NCBI GenBank assembly: GCA_946894095.1
Contig: OX335658.1
Location: 17,289,001 to 17,353,000, forward strand
Reading direction: 5' to 3'
Origin: Incurvaria masculella
Lineage: Eukaryota; Arthropoda; Insecta; Lepidoptera; Incurvariidae
DNA length: 64,000 nt
This document shows positions 30,258-40,027 of this stretch, in pieces. Under the pieces are notes generated by a model, which worked only from the letters and a program-made list of their open reading frames with translations, made no database searches and was not told the origin of the DNA. Every line of letters begins with the position of its first letter. Position 1 is the first letter of the stretch. The position numbers were made by a program, and so were the translations under genes.

Positions 30258-30602
30258 GCGGCTTGTAGCCTAGTGGCGTGGGGACTGGCCTAGCGTACCA
30301 GAGATCTGGGTTCAATTCCGACATGCACCACTGTCTTTCTCATTCCGAGTTCGATAAGTGCATTTCGTCAAGAATGTGAGCTGCTCCATGGTTCGGAATC
30401 CATGTAAAACTGTAGGTCCCCTCCCCTACAACCCGGGGCATTAGATGAAAAGATGGTCGAAGCGGCAATGAAAAATTGTTCGTGTTTTCCATTCAGTTCG
30501 ATGTAGCCGCGCTCATAAAAGGGAAGGTCCTGGCATGGCACCTAATTCCTTAGGGTATCAGGTGTATTGAGCTAATATCATATTGGTAGTTGTATAGGTA
30601 GG
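30258..30602 (+). mobile_element. tRNA-headed SINE, 3'-truncated
   Basis: Clear head: gcggcttgtagcctagtggc then gtggggactggcctagcgta, with B box gggttcaattccg. The body runs through gttcgatgtagccgcgctca and cctaattccttagggtatca and stops at attggtagttgtat without the terminal box. Confidence 0.85.
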
Positions 30603-30754
30603 TAAAAAAATGCTTAGATATTTTTTGCAAAGCATCTCTGTTCCATTACAGCAATAATGTAATGTTTCTAAAAATTCAATATTAGGTACGTTCAAAATAT
30701 GTACAGAGCACTTCACCGTATGTGCGTCTAGGTTGATCGTGGGCCAGCAACCCC

Positions 30755-30890
30755 TTCTTTACTTTTTAGGTGGTAGTGGCTAGACATGATTTTTCCATCC
30801 AGTTCAACGTAGCCGTGCAGCATAAGAAAGGTCCTTGCATGGTACCCAGTTCTCATGTGGTGAGTTGGGCGAATATCATGTCAATAGGTG
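30755..30890 (+). mobile_element. SINE body fragment
   Basis: taggtggtagtggctag, then ccatccagttcaacgtagcc, gtgcagcataagaaaggtcc and cccagttctcatgtggtgag. Head and tail are missing and there is an internal deletion. Confidence 0.65.
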
Positions 30891-30899
30891 ATGTATATC

Positions 30900-31396
30900 C
30901 ATATACAGGTACTTTCTAAAAAAACTATATACTATTTGTATATTTCATAAAATCCAATGAAATATGTACTGATTTGACATGTACTTGGATGTAAATATTA
31001 TATAATTTTATTTACAAATTAATTAAAGCTATGCTATGCATTTGCTTTGTATATTTTAAAAATGTATGTTTTTAAATATATTCTTATGTTCTATCATATT
31101 CAATCTTTAATTTGCATATGGCGTTAATACCTACACACCGACTTCATGAACGATCGACGAAGCATCGTAAAAAACTCGCGCGTGCATAGAAAGACGCCGC
31201 GCTGAGCGCCGCGTCGAACAAGAACCACACCGAAGAACGGTCCGCGACCAACTGCCAGCGCGGGGCGACCGCCATCTACATAAAGTCTAGCACGTGTGAG
31301 CGAAAAGACTATCGGGGGGCGCGCGCGTCGCGGCGCGGGGGCCATACGCCGGGCTCAGCGTAGTAGTTGCGAGCGGGATAGACAATATAGACGTTC
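30900..31396. other. AT-rich spacer then a CpG-rich patch
   Basis: 31140-31375 is CpG-rich (gacgccgcgctgagcgccgc, ggggcgcgcgcgtcgcggcg) next to family R copy 4. A 73-codon minus-strand frame across it is compositional. It could be a promoter-like island, but no initiator or splice signal is evident. Confidence 0.4.
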
Positions 31397-31633
31397 GTTG
31401 TATGGGGACCCCCTTTAATTCTACATATTTCGTAATGTCTATGATTTGTCGTTGTAGCGGCAAGGGAAATACACATTCTGTGAAAATTCCAACTGTCTAG
31501 CTATCACGGTTTCTGAGATACAGCCCTGTGACAGACGGACAGAAGGACGGATGGACGGACGGACGGACGGACGGACAGCGGAGGCTTAGTAATAGGGTTC
31601 CGTTGGCACCCTTTGGGTACGGAACCCTAAAAA
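31397..31633 (+). repeat. Repeat family R, copy 4 (3' part)
   Basis: tgtatggggaccccctttaa, gagatacagccctgtgacag, an imperfect (GGAC)n tract (about 31533-31576), then agcggaggcttagtaatagg and tttgggtacggaaccctaaa. The 5' cggccaagtgcg end is missing. On the minus strand it supplies the last residues and stop codon of the long frame at 31586-32956. Confidence 0.85.
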
Positions 31634-33350
31634 TGATTGGTTGATATCAATACTAATGGAGGGAGGAAATCCAATTTTACATATTTTGAGCAAACTTGTG
31701 CCGGTTTCAGAATTATCTGAATTGCCTATGAAAGGCATCATGTAAATATAGTAGGACAAGTTTACTTTTTGATCCATGACATCGTCGCGCAGCACATCTT
31801 TGTGATTCAACTTGAGGTAGTTGAGTTTGTGTAGATTGTACGGCTTTTCAATTTCACTGACGAGAAACCCGTTGACTTTTCTAAATATTCCGTCCAACAG
31901 AAAATAAACTTTTTCTCGACGGGTTGGAATGTCCTTCAAAATCATAACATATTTGATCAATTGTCTTCGTTTTCTGATAAACTCTAAGTTTAAATCGTAA
32001 TTCAGTATTTCGAGCATCCAATGCGCTACGCCGTAGAACATCCTCAGGCGCTCGTGCATGAAATTTCGAGGATCGTCTTTGAAAATACACGAGGACAGTT
32101 CAACGCAGTACCACAACGCAGTTGGCAGCGACACATTTTCTCGAGGATCCAGAGGCAATGATGACAGCCCAATTTTGCAGACTGTCGTGCTGATACGTCG
32201 CATTGCATATTTCTTGAACTGTTCGACATCTTCTCCTATCCATTTTTGATTTTCGCAGTTTTTCCACAGTATGAAGTAGAACAGACCGATATTGAAGTTC
32301 ACCTTCTTGGAATCAAAATACATCCCCGAAAGAACGTAGTCGTTGTACTCGTCAAACAGCTCTGTGTCTGTCAGCACAAGGCCGCCGTAGAACGGTCTTC
32401 GCGTCTGCGCCTCTTTCTTCTTAGTCTTCTTTACCAATTCTTTGTAAACATTCAAAGTGTAAAAGTAACCGATCGATTCACTGACGTCAGGATCGTTCAT
32501 CAAAAACAGAGGGCACTCCGTCACTGATTTGAATTTGCTGAAGCTGGCGGATGACACTTTATCCGATTCCTTTGTTCTGTGGAAAATCATTTTGTCCAGC
32601 AAATTGACTTCCATTAGAATTAGAACAGGAATTCTTTTGTTGTCGTCCAGAATGATGTCGGGCAATTTAATTTCCTGTTCGGCTGTAAAATTTACGTCAA
32701 CGATCGGCTCCTCTTCAACGAAATGTCCAAATTTGGTATCGAACTTCAACGCGTCAAACGCGTAGGACTTTTTGTCACTGACAATGTAATTGATCAACGT
32801 CGAAATGGATTTCGCAATGTCAATCTTCGCATCCTGGTCCGGAGCATTGAGACTTTGTACCAATCCGTGCGCACAAATTCCTGCAGGAACACTTTTCTGT
32901 CCTTTGTTTCCAAGTTCACTTTGGTCTTTTGCGCTTTCGATGATAACTCTACACACAGTCGATCTCTCAGCTTCTTCAGCTTATTTATTTCTTGCGAGGA
33001 TATAGCATTCTGTTTAAATATCCTAATGAACTTCAATTTGATATAAGACTCCAAACATTTTATTTCGGTTCCAAAATTATCAACGGTGATCTTATCGTAG
33101 TTAAACTCTTCAGAAATATCAGCGTCATCAATAAACTTGTAATTTCGATAAACCAGACAACGCTTCCTGAAAAATGATGCAGCTACTGACAGGTCAATTT
33201 CACTCCAGTTTTCGTTGAATGCATGGAAGACAACTGTTTCGTACTGGACACTTTAATTCAATTTGAAGCAATGTTTGACACTCGCAGGTTCAATGGAGCC
33301 ATCAGTTATGATAGACAGAAGCTTGATTCTGTTCTTTTCGCCGCAGATAT
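31586..33350 (-). pseudogene. Unrecognised protein, copy 1, frameshifted, C-terminus read into a repeat
   Basis: A continuous minus-strand frame spans 31586-32956. The true N-terminal part lies in another frame upstream (about 33350-32857). A paralogous fragment (36772-37390) has TTTT where this copy has TTT (32854-32856), so a one-base loss causes the shift. The protein is charged and globular: lysine-rich helices (KKLRDRLCVEL, KKTKKKEAQ), then YFYTLNVYKELV, IGLFYFILWKN, SLPTALWYCVELSSCIF, MFYGVAHWMLEILNYDLN and SYYIYMMPFIG. A stop interrupts the upstream part near 33256. The last about 12 residues are encoded by family R, so the natural C-terminus is lost or displaced. I recognise no transposase, RT, protease or host domain. 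It could be a host multicopy gene, a domesticated element, or an endogenous large-DNA-virus gene; no evidence here separates these. Confidence 0.6.
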
Positions 33351-33399
33351 TATAATTTTGTTTTATCCATCTGATGATCGTACTCGGCTCTGTGCACAT

Positions 33400-36036
33400 G
33401 TATCCTCCTGTCAGTTTGTTGTACTTTTCTATATAGATGTCTGTCCTCGATAGAAATTAAGGATTTAAATTTAATTATTGTTTCATTGTATCGTTCGGAT
33501 AAAGGAAATATTAGTAGGTTTTTTGCTGTTTTAAAAAAAGCTCTAAATATATGTGCTAAGGGAAACAAACATGTCGTAATGGCTGGAGACTTTAACGTGA
33601 ACTTTCTTGTACCATCAAAAAATCTTTCCGAACTTTGTTGCCTATTTCGTGGCTACGGTTACAAACATGTAATCGAAGAGCCAACCAGAAAAAAAAACAT
33701 GCATAGACAACATGTTCACTAATATTCCTCTCGCTTCTCTACAGTCATCCACTACAGCAACTAATTTATCAGACCATGAATATGGTGTATTGATACAAAT
33801 CAAAAGTAAAAATGGTGAACCCGCAAAACAAAACGAAGTCCCTACCAAAAGAAAAATTAATAAATGCACTACTAATCATTTTAAACTAAATATCATGAGT
33901 GAAAAATGGTATAACTTATTAAAATCACAGGACGCCCAACATATCGCAGATTGTCTGTTTGCTATTATAAGGTATAACGTAAATGTATGTTTTCCAGAGG
34001 TTATAAAAAAAACTAAACCTAAATCTCGCAGACCAGCCTGGATCACACAAGGAATACTTATATCTGCAGATAATCTTAAATATCTCCATCTACTATCTAA
34101 AACAACAAAAAATTTGGAATTTGATGCATACCTAAAAAGATACAAACATATTTATAAAAATGTTCTTGTAGCAGCCAAATCCACACACAATTCGAATAGA
34201 ATAACAACATCAAACAATAAAGTAAAAACAACGTGGGATATTATAAAGACAGAAACAAATCGTTGTGGGAATATATCTCCTGGGATTGATTATTTAATGA
34301 TAGACAACATCAAACATTTAGATCCTAAAGACATGGCGGACCAGTTCGGTGATTATTTTCTAGAAATCCCTCACAAAGAATCCTCAAACTTGAATGTTAA
34401 TCTAGCCGCAGCTATAGAATCCGTGAATAAACATTTCGGAAAATTAATTCCTGAGCTTAACTACCTATCCCCAATCTCTGATAAAGAATACTACCAAATA
34501 ATAAAAAAAATCAAATCAAAACCATCCTTAGATTGTTACCATGTGTCAACTTGCCTTTTGAAACAGTGTTCAACAGAACTCAAACTTCCTATAAAACATT
34601 TGACAAATACCTGCTTGAGATCTGGTGCATTCCCAAGTCAACTAAAATTAGGAAAAATCATACCGCTGCACAAAAAAGGTAGCAAAGAACAAATGAACAA
34701 CTACAGGCCTGTCTGTATCCTCCCTGCTGTATCAAAGGTGGTAGAAATGGCAATTTTTGAAAGGTTAAAATCATACTTTGAATCAAATAAACTTCTGTCA
34801 GACTGCCAGTTTGGTTTCAGAGCAGGAAGATCAACTTCAATGGCTATGTATACATTTGTTAATAATATGTGGATGACCTTAGATAGGCGTCACAAAAGTG
34901 CGGGTATATTTTGTGATTTGTCCAAGGCGTTCGACTGTGTGCGTCATGACATCCTGCTTCGTAAACTGAGGTGCTATGGAGTAACAGGTATAGCTTTAGA
35001 GATTATCAAATCATATCTGGCCAATAGAACTCAATTCGTACAGGTTAATGGATACAATTCTAAAATTGCAGAGCCAAATATAGGAGTACCACAGGGATCA
35101 ATTTTAGGACCATTGTTATTTTTAATATATATAAATGATTTTGCTGTCAACATGATGGATACATGTGTACCTACATTGTTTGCTGATGATTCTAACCTTG
35201 CTGTGACAGCTCCTAGTAATGAAATTCTTAAATCTAAACTTAAAGTAACGTTGGAATCAGCAAAGTCATGGTTTGAATTTAATGGAATATGCCTAAATAA
35301 CGACAAAACTGTACTTATACAGTTCACGACGACCAATAGGCAACAAAATGATTTGGACACTGAACTCTCTAACCTATGTGATGGGACTAATGTTAAATTT
35401 CTCGGTGCAGTCATGGACAAAAACCTGTCGTGGAATAGCCACATAGAAGGTCTCTGTAAAAAACTAGCTTCAGCTATTTATGTTTTGAAAATTCTTCGGG
35501 CTGTCATCGATTATTCATCGCTTAGAACTGCTTATTTTTCATATTTCCATTCAGTCATGAGTTATTCAGTGCTTGTTTGGGGAAATGCCACTCAAGCCAA
35601 AAAAGTATTTACTTTACAGAAAAGGGCACTAAGAATAATTTTTCGATTACAGAGTAGAACCTCCTGCCGTACTTATTTTAAACAAGCACAAATTCTAACA
35701 TTACCTGCTCAGTATGTACTGGAATGTCTAACACATATCCATAGAAACCGTGAAAGCATGGTGCGGCAAGAAATGGTTCACAAATATCCCACTCGATTTA
35801 GACACAATTGTATCTTACCCCAAACACATCTTGCTCGAGTTCAGCAACAGGGCGATCATTTGAAAATAAAAATGTATAACAATATACCAGGCCATTTGAA
35901 AAGTCTGCAAATAGAACAATTTAGGAAGACTGTGAGAAACTTATTAATTGAAAATGTATTTTATTCTGTTGACGATTTTTTGTATCACCAATTTTAATCA
36001 CATTTTAAATAGTGCAAACGACTGACGTCAAGGTTG
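33400..36036 (+). mobile_element. CR1/Jockey-group LINE, 5' truncated
   Basis: Starts inside the endonuclease domain (about 33437: LNLIIVSLYRSDKG, then HVVMAGDFNVNFL at about 33570-33610) and runs through the complete RT ORF at 33712-35997, with a short 3' UTR before a SINE at 36038. An A-run at 33690-33698 has a one-base length change that puts the endonuclease end (PTRKK...) out of frame with CIDNMFTNI. It lies between two copies of the unrecognised minus-strand gene. The exact 5' boundary is uncertain by tens of bases. Confidence 0.8.
33712..35997 (+). CDS. LINE reverse transcriptase (761 aa, EN end plus full RT)
   Basis: Would reverse-transcribe the LINE RNA at the nicked target. The N-terminal about 40 residues are the end of the endonuclease domain (NLSDHEYGVLI). 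RT follows: LGKIIPLHKKG, NNYRPVCILPAVSKVVE, QFGFRAGRST, motif A FCDLSKAFDCVRHD (about residues 398-411), motif B GVPQGSILGPLLFLIYINDF (about 458), catalytic FADD at residues 490-493, then VKFLGAVMDKNLSW and SYSVLVWGNATQAKKV. The tail (YPTRFRHN, PQTHLARVQQ) is typical of CR1/Jockey-type elements. All RT motifs are intact, but the endonuclease is truncated and frameshifted upstream, so the copy is not autonomous. Start ATG is the first in frame; natural translation would begin upstream. Confidence 0.85.
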   Translation: MFTNIPLASLQSSTTATNLSDHEYGVLIQIKSKNGEPAKQNEVPTKRKINKCTTNHFKLNIMSEKWYNLLKSQDAQHIADCLFAIIRYNVNVCFPEVIKKTKPKSRRPAWITQGILISADNLKYLHLLSKTTKNLEFDAYLKRYKHIYKNVLVAAKSTHNSNRITTSNNKVKTTWDIIKTETNRCGNISPGIDYLMIDNIKHLDPKDMADQFGDYFLEIPHKESSNLNVNLAAAIESVNKHFGKLIPELNYLSPISDKEYYQIIKKIKSKPSLDCYHVSTCLLKQCSTELKLPIKHLTNTCLRSGAFPSQLKLGKIIPLHKKGSKEQMNNYRPVCILPAVSKVVEMAIFERLKSYFESNKLLSDCQFGFRAGRSTSMAMYTFVNNMWMTLDRRHKSAGIFCDLSKAFDCVRHDILLRKLRCYGVTGIALEIIKSYLANRTQFVQVNGYNSKIAEPNIGVPQGSILGPLLFLIYINDFAVNMMDTCVPTLFADDSNLAVTAPSNEILKSKLKVTLESAKSWFEFNGICLNNDKTVLIQFTTTNRQQNDLDTELSNLCDGTNVKFLGAVMDKNLSWNSHIEGLCKKLASAIYVLKILRAVIDYSSLRTAYFSYFHSVMSYSVLVWGNATQAKKVFTLQKRALRIIFRLQSRTSCRTYFKQAQILTLPAQYVLECLTHIHRNRESMVRQEMVHKYPTRFRHNCILPQTHLARVQQQGDHLKIKMYNNIPGHLKSLQIEQFRKTVRNLLIENVFYSVDDFLYHQF

Positions 36037-36037
36037 G

Positions 36038-36447
36038 TTTTTTTTTTTATGCGACCTGACATGGATGGCTAATACCACACAACTACCGTTATGATATTAG
36101 CCCAATACACCTCATTCCCGAAGGAATTTGGTTCAATGCCAAGACCTTCTTTTTATGAGCACGGCTACATTAAACTGGATGGAAAACACGGACAATTTTT
36201 CATTGCCGCTTCGACTATCTTTTCATCCAATGCGATGGTACCAACCCGGGCTGGCATAAACCCTACCACCTAGTAGGGGAAGGGGACCAACAGTTTTACA
36301 TGGATTCCGAACCATGGAGCAGCTCGCATTCGTAACGAAATGCACTTATCGAACTCAGAAAGAGAAAGACAGTGGTGCATGTCGGTATTGAACCCAGGTC
36401 TCTGGTACGCTAGGCCAGTCCCCGCGCCACTAGGCTACGAGCCGCTC
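36038..36447 (-). mobile_element. tRNA-headed SINE, full-length copy
   Basis: T-run and atgcgacctgacatggatgg (tail) at the left; ggtctctggtacgctaggcc and actaggctacgagccgctc (head) at the right. Very close to the copy at 8829-9237. It sits directly at the 3' end of the LINE. A 60-codon frame inside is not a gene. Confidence 0.9.
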
Positions 36448-36771
36448 GATTCGTTTTCCTCTTTGCTTGTTTGAAGTAAACAGCTATTATTGACAGCGAT
36501 GATATCATTAGCAGAGATTCTCACAACAATAATGGTCGAGCAATAATAGGTCGTAACCCGTGATTAACTTGATTGTGTCCAACTAGTACATATTTCTTGT
36601 CGCGGCTGATGCCATTACAGAGACGCCATCTAGACGGTAGCGTCTCTACTACTGAGTACGTGTGAGTGACGGCAGGGCATATCAAGCGACGAATGTGACT
36701 GTACTCTCTCCTTGCATTCATCTCTATCGTGTAATTTCTTCACCCAGACCTTTAGTTTGCAGTTTAGTTTG
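36448..36771. other. Spacer between SINE and gene fragment
   Basis: No feature recognised; contains a small inverted repeat (gagacgc ... gcgtctc) at 36611-36637. Confidence 0.4.
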
Positions 36772-37390
36772 ACAATGTAATTGATCAACGTCGAAATGGA
36801 TTTCTCAATGTCAATCTTCGCATCCTGGTCCGGAGCATTGAGACTTTTGTACCAATCCGTGCGCACAAATTCCTGCAGGAACACTTTTCTGTCCTTTGCT
36901 TCCAAGTTCACTTTGGTCTTTCGCGCTTTCGATGACAACTCGTCAAACAGCCGATCTCTCAGCTTCTTCAGCTTATCTATTTCTTGCAAAGCTATAGCAT
37001 TCTGTTTGAACTTTCTGATGAATTTCAACTTGTCAAGATTCTCTTTTTCAGCTGAAACATTATCAACGTCAAGTCAAACTCTTCAGAAATATCGACGTTA
37101 TCCAAAAGCTCGTAATTTCGATACACCAAACAGCGACTCTTCAAAAATGACGCAGCTACCGAAAGGTCAATTCGCTCAAATTTTCGTTGAATGAACGTTT
37201 CTTAACTGTTTCGTACTGCATGTTTTCATTCAATTCAAAACATCTTTCTGTACCCGAATATATCAAACCATCAGTTATAATGTACAGCAAATTGATTCTG
37301 TTATTTCGATTTGAATGCGTCATTGACCTCGTTTCCCCTCGCAGTGATAAACAAACGTTAACTGCAATTGAGACTGTCTGGAACAAAGCA
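36772..37390 (-). pseudogene. Unrecognised protein, copy 2, N-terminal fragment
   Basis: Paralogous to 32780-33350: shared peptides EINKLKKLRDRL/EIDKLKKLRDRL, DRKVFLQEFVRTDWYK and SLNAPDQDAKIDI. On the minus strand the frame is continuous from the lysine-rich helix through STLINYIV, i.e. without the one-base loss seen in copy 1. It then leaves the homology at about 36771. The upstream part (INLLYIITDGLIYSG, MQYETVKKRSFNENLSEL) is in other frames, with a break near 37060-37200. It is truncated at the C-terminal side and is a duplicate, not a working gene. Confidence 0.65.
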
Positions 37391-38041
37391 AATTAGAGTC
37401 GAATTAAAATAAATTATGACTATGCCTGATTCAGGATTCAAACCTGCGCGCATAAAAATATTTGCAACAATTTGTCGTGTAAATTTCAACAAACCAAAAA
37501 GTTAACGCACCTATTCGATGAAGAGATAAAAAGACATAAACTTTTTCCACTTTTGCAAATTCAATTGTCGGATGTCTACTGGCGGGAACAAAATTCTAGC
37601 ACAAGGTTTGAAGCTTAATTATAGACTGCATAAATTGATTGATCTACTCAGATTTATACATAATTCCAAACGACTGATGCAATAGTTCCTTCGACTTACT
37701 TCTGGCATAGTCATTGCCAATTATAACATTATCAGTTATGTTTCTGCAAACATGTTATTTATTACTCTTGTTTACATCTGGCCGTGCTTTGAACTCTGGA
37801 CCTTTTCCTTGTTAGTCTGGAATGTTACTCACTGATCTGTGTCACATATCGTTCTGTCAGTACTTCATTGATGTATTCAAGTTTAAGTGCCAGAAACGAT
37901 GGAGTTCATAAGTTATGATGGAATTGAGTAATCTCCTTATGAACTCTTGCTTCACGATTGGCTATAAATAACTGCAAATAACTTGTTTATCGACTAACGT
38001 CGCTAGCGATTAGTTTAAATTAATGTGTGGGAAATTGTTTT
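37391..38041. other. Non-coding interval
   Basis: No repeat or gene recognised. A TATAAATA at about 37962 on the plus strand is noted, but there is no linked coding sequence. Confidence 0.4.
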
Positions 38042-38383
38042 TTAACCGACTTCAAAAACAGGAGGAGGTTATCAATTCGTCTGTATGTTTTTTTTTTATG
38101 TTTGTTACCTCATAACTTTTGCCTGGGTGAACCGATTTTGATGATTATTTTCTTAAATGATAGCTAGTGCTTCCCAAGTGGTCCCATTTATTAATTTGGT
38201 TAAGTTCTGACAATGATATCCATGAGAAAATCATAAAAGTCTTAAATTTGTATTAAGATGTGCGCGACAAATGGACGAATAACTCAATATAACGCCAACC
38301 GATTTCGGTGATTCTTTTTTTATTGGAAAGGACGTGAACAAATTAGTAAGTGTACTTCAGATTCACTAAAAATAAACAAATAA
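38042..38383 (+). repeat. accgacttcaaa repeat family, copy 1
   Basis: ttaaccgacttcaaaaacag, gaggaggttatcaattcg, tgtttgttacctcataactt and gtgaaccgattttgatgatt. A related start occurs at 63853-64000. Very common non-coding repeat type in Lepidoptera by my knowledge; class not assigned. Confidence 0.65.
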
Positions 38384-38668
38384 AAAAAAATTAACAAAAA
38401 AAAATAACCGACTTCAAAGAAAAAGCACTAAAAAGTAAAAAATAATTTCTATTTTTGTAGTTACGATTTCTGTTATTTTTTGAGTCGGTGTCAGCCAAGG
38501 TTAGGTTAGGTTAGGTTAGGTTGAATAGGTTAGGTTAGGTTAGGTTCTCTTGATTGGCGCAGCTGACGCCGACTCAAAAATAACAGAAATCGTAACTATA
38601 AAAATGGAAATTATTTTTTAATTTTTAGTGCTTTTTCTTTGAAGTCGGTTTTTTTTTTGTTAATTTTA
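38384..38668. repeat. Fold-back repeat with telomeric TTAGG units at its centre
   Basis: Arms of about 90 bp (38405-38495 and 38562-38651, extending outward through A/T-runs) are near-perfect reverse complements: aaccgacttcaaagaaaaag then cactaaaaa, and ttacgatttctgttatttt. The 66-bp centre has TTAGG x4 (38501-38520), ttgaa, then three to four more TTAGG units to about 38545, and tgattggcgcag. Confidence 0.9.
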
Positions 38669-39225
38669 TTTTGTCGAGATAAAAAGAAGGCGTTACCTAT
38701 TCGGTGGCGTTGCTAACTACTTGGCACGTGTAAGCGTCGATGAGGCAGGTTCAGTGCAACTATAGCCGATAGTTACTATTTTCCTGTTTCAATTTCAATG
38801 TCCAGTTTGCAGTTTTGGGATGCAATCTTGTAAAAAAAACAATGATAATTTTAGTATATTTCTAGCTGCTCTAGACTTTGTTCACGATTTTAATTTAAAA
38901 TTCAAAAAGCTCAAAATTCAGAATTTTATACACTCAGAATTCTTTCTCAAAACCTCTTTAGATTCCAATTTGTTTGCTTATTTAATTCGCCCAAAATCCC
39001 AAATCGTTTTGACGTAGGTAAACATTTTTTTTAATCATAGCCCGGAAAACACAAGAATAATTTAATAAAAATTTATTAAGCGGTAAATAACAATAACAAA
39101 AATATCCAAATGTTCCTCCTTTCTTCTTGACATGATCTTTATTACAATAGAAGCGCCGCCAATCTGCAACAACAAAGAAAAAACCCGGTTTTTTGTGTAA
39201 TTTTTTACAAGTTATGCATAAGATC
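38669..39225. other. AT-rich non-coding interval
   Basis: Two unrecognised open frames (65 codons + at 38820, 93 codons - at 38982). No repeat boundaries seen. Confidence 0.4.
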
Positions 39226-39285
39226 GGTATATATGTAGAATCGATTGTGGAGACAGCACACATTAATTAAAGAAATAAATCTTAA
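39226..39285 (+). repeat. Dispersed repeat family Q, copy 3
   Basis: tatgtagaatcgattgtgga then cagcacacattaattaaag. Matches 1-60 and 44695-44760. Confidence 0.55.
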
Positions 39286-39289
39286 AAAG

Positions 39290-39676
39290 AAATACTCTTA
39301 GCATAGTTCGAGGTTGGACGGACGATTCTACATACATATCATATTCGTTGAAAATAGAAAAGTACACGCTTAGTAGACAGAAATAGATTTGACTTTTGGA
39401 ATAATACTTTTTCAACCTTATCAACCGTATTGTTTCAACGTCACATTAAATAAAATAATAAGAGATTAAGCATCCAGATCTAACATATAATTTTATGAAA
39501 TATGTGAAAAATAACAATGAGCTGTGTGGGTTCTAGCACTTCAAAATAATAGAATAAGTCCCATTGTTTTTCCCCGTCCATGTTGTTAGAAGCGACTAAA
39601 AGATTCGTCGTTCGTCTCTCTTTCTTACTCAGCAGGTTGTAGATTGAATCGCTCCCGGGATGGTAACATCGCATTG
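39290..39676 (+). repeat. Paralogous block P, copy 1
   Basis: Aligns with 43050-43441: tagttcgaggttggac, ttttcaaccttatc, aagcatccagatctaaca, aaatatgtgaaaaataaca, gactaaaagattcgtcgtt, ending in SINE-like sequence ggtaacatcgcattg. Non-coding. Confidence 0.65.
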
Positions 39677-39900
39677 TTTATTGTTTATTCATCATCCATA
39701 GATAGTGCACTGCACTCGGATTCGTCATATCTTATCATTGGCCAGTTCAGCAAAACAAAACACAGCGAAGAACTGGAAAGAAACTTCGCTGTTTTTTTTT
39801 TCAACGTCCACTTAGTTTTGTCATAAACTACTACAGTGAGCTGATACATATCCCTTTAAATGCTACCACCTACAGAAAATTAAGAGTAAAATGGTTAAAA
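39677..39900 (+). repeat. Repeat family K, copy 2 (short), inserted in SINE sequence
   Basis: Starts tttattgtttattcatcatc and includes gtgcactgcactcggattcg, then ends tttaaatgctaccacctaca. It interrupts the SINE between catcgcattg and attgaatgaacg. The paralogous SINE at 43430-43450 reads catcgcattgaatgaacg without the insertion, so that is the empty site, with ATTG probably duplicated. Internally deleted relative to copy 1 at 21200-21765. Confidence 0.75.
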
Positions 39901-40015
39901 GGTTTGATTGAATGAACGACAGTCGAGGCTGCCTAGAAAATTGTCCATGTGTTTCATTTAGTCCAATGTAGCCGTGCAATGGAAGGAAGGTCCAAGCATC
40001 TAATCTAGTTCTTTT
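39901..40015 (+). mobile_element. SINE body, right part after family K insertion
   Basis: attgaatgaacgacagtcga, ccaatgtagccgtgcaatgg and aaggaaggtccaagcatc. Continues the SINE sequence ending at 39676. Confidence 0.65.
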
Positions 40016-40027
40016 TTTTTGTAACTA

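Noticed and set aside
30258..30330. A tRNA gene
   Set aside because: A and B boxes are present, but there is no complete cloverleaf and the block is the head of a repeated SINE.
36521..36721. Coding continuation of gene copy 2
   Set aside because: Homology with copy 1 stops at about 36771; the following frame is unrelated.
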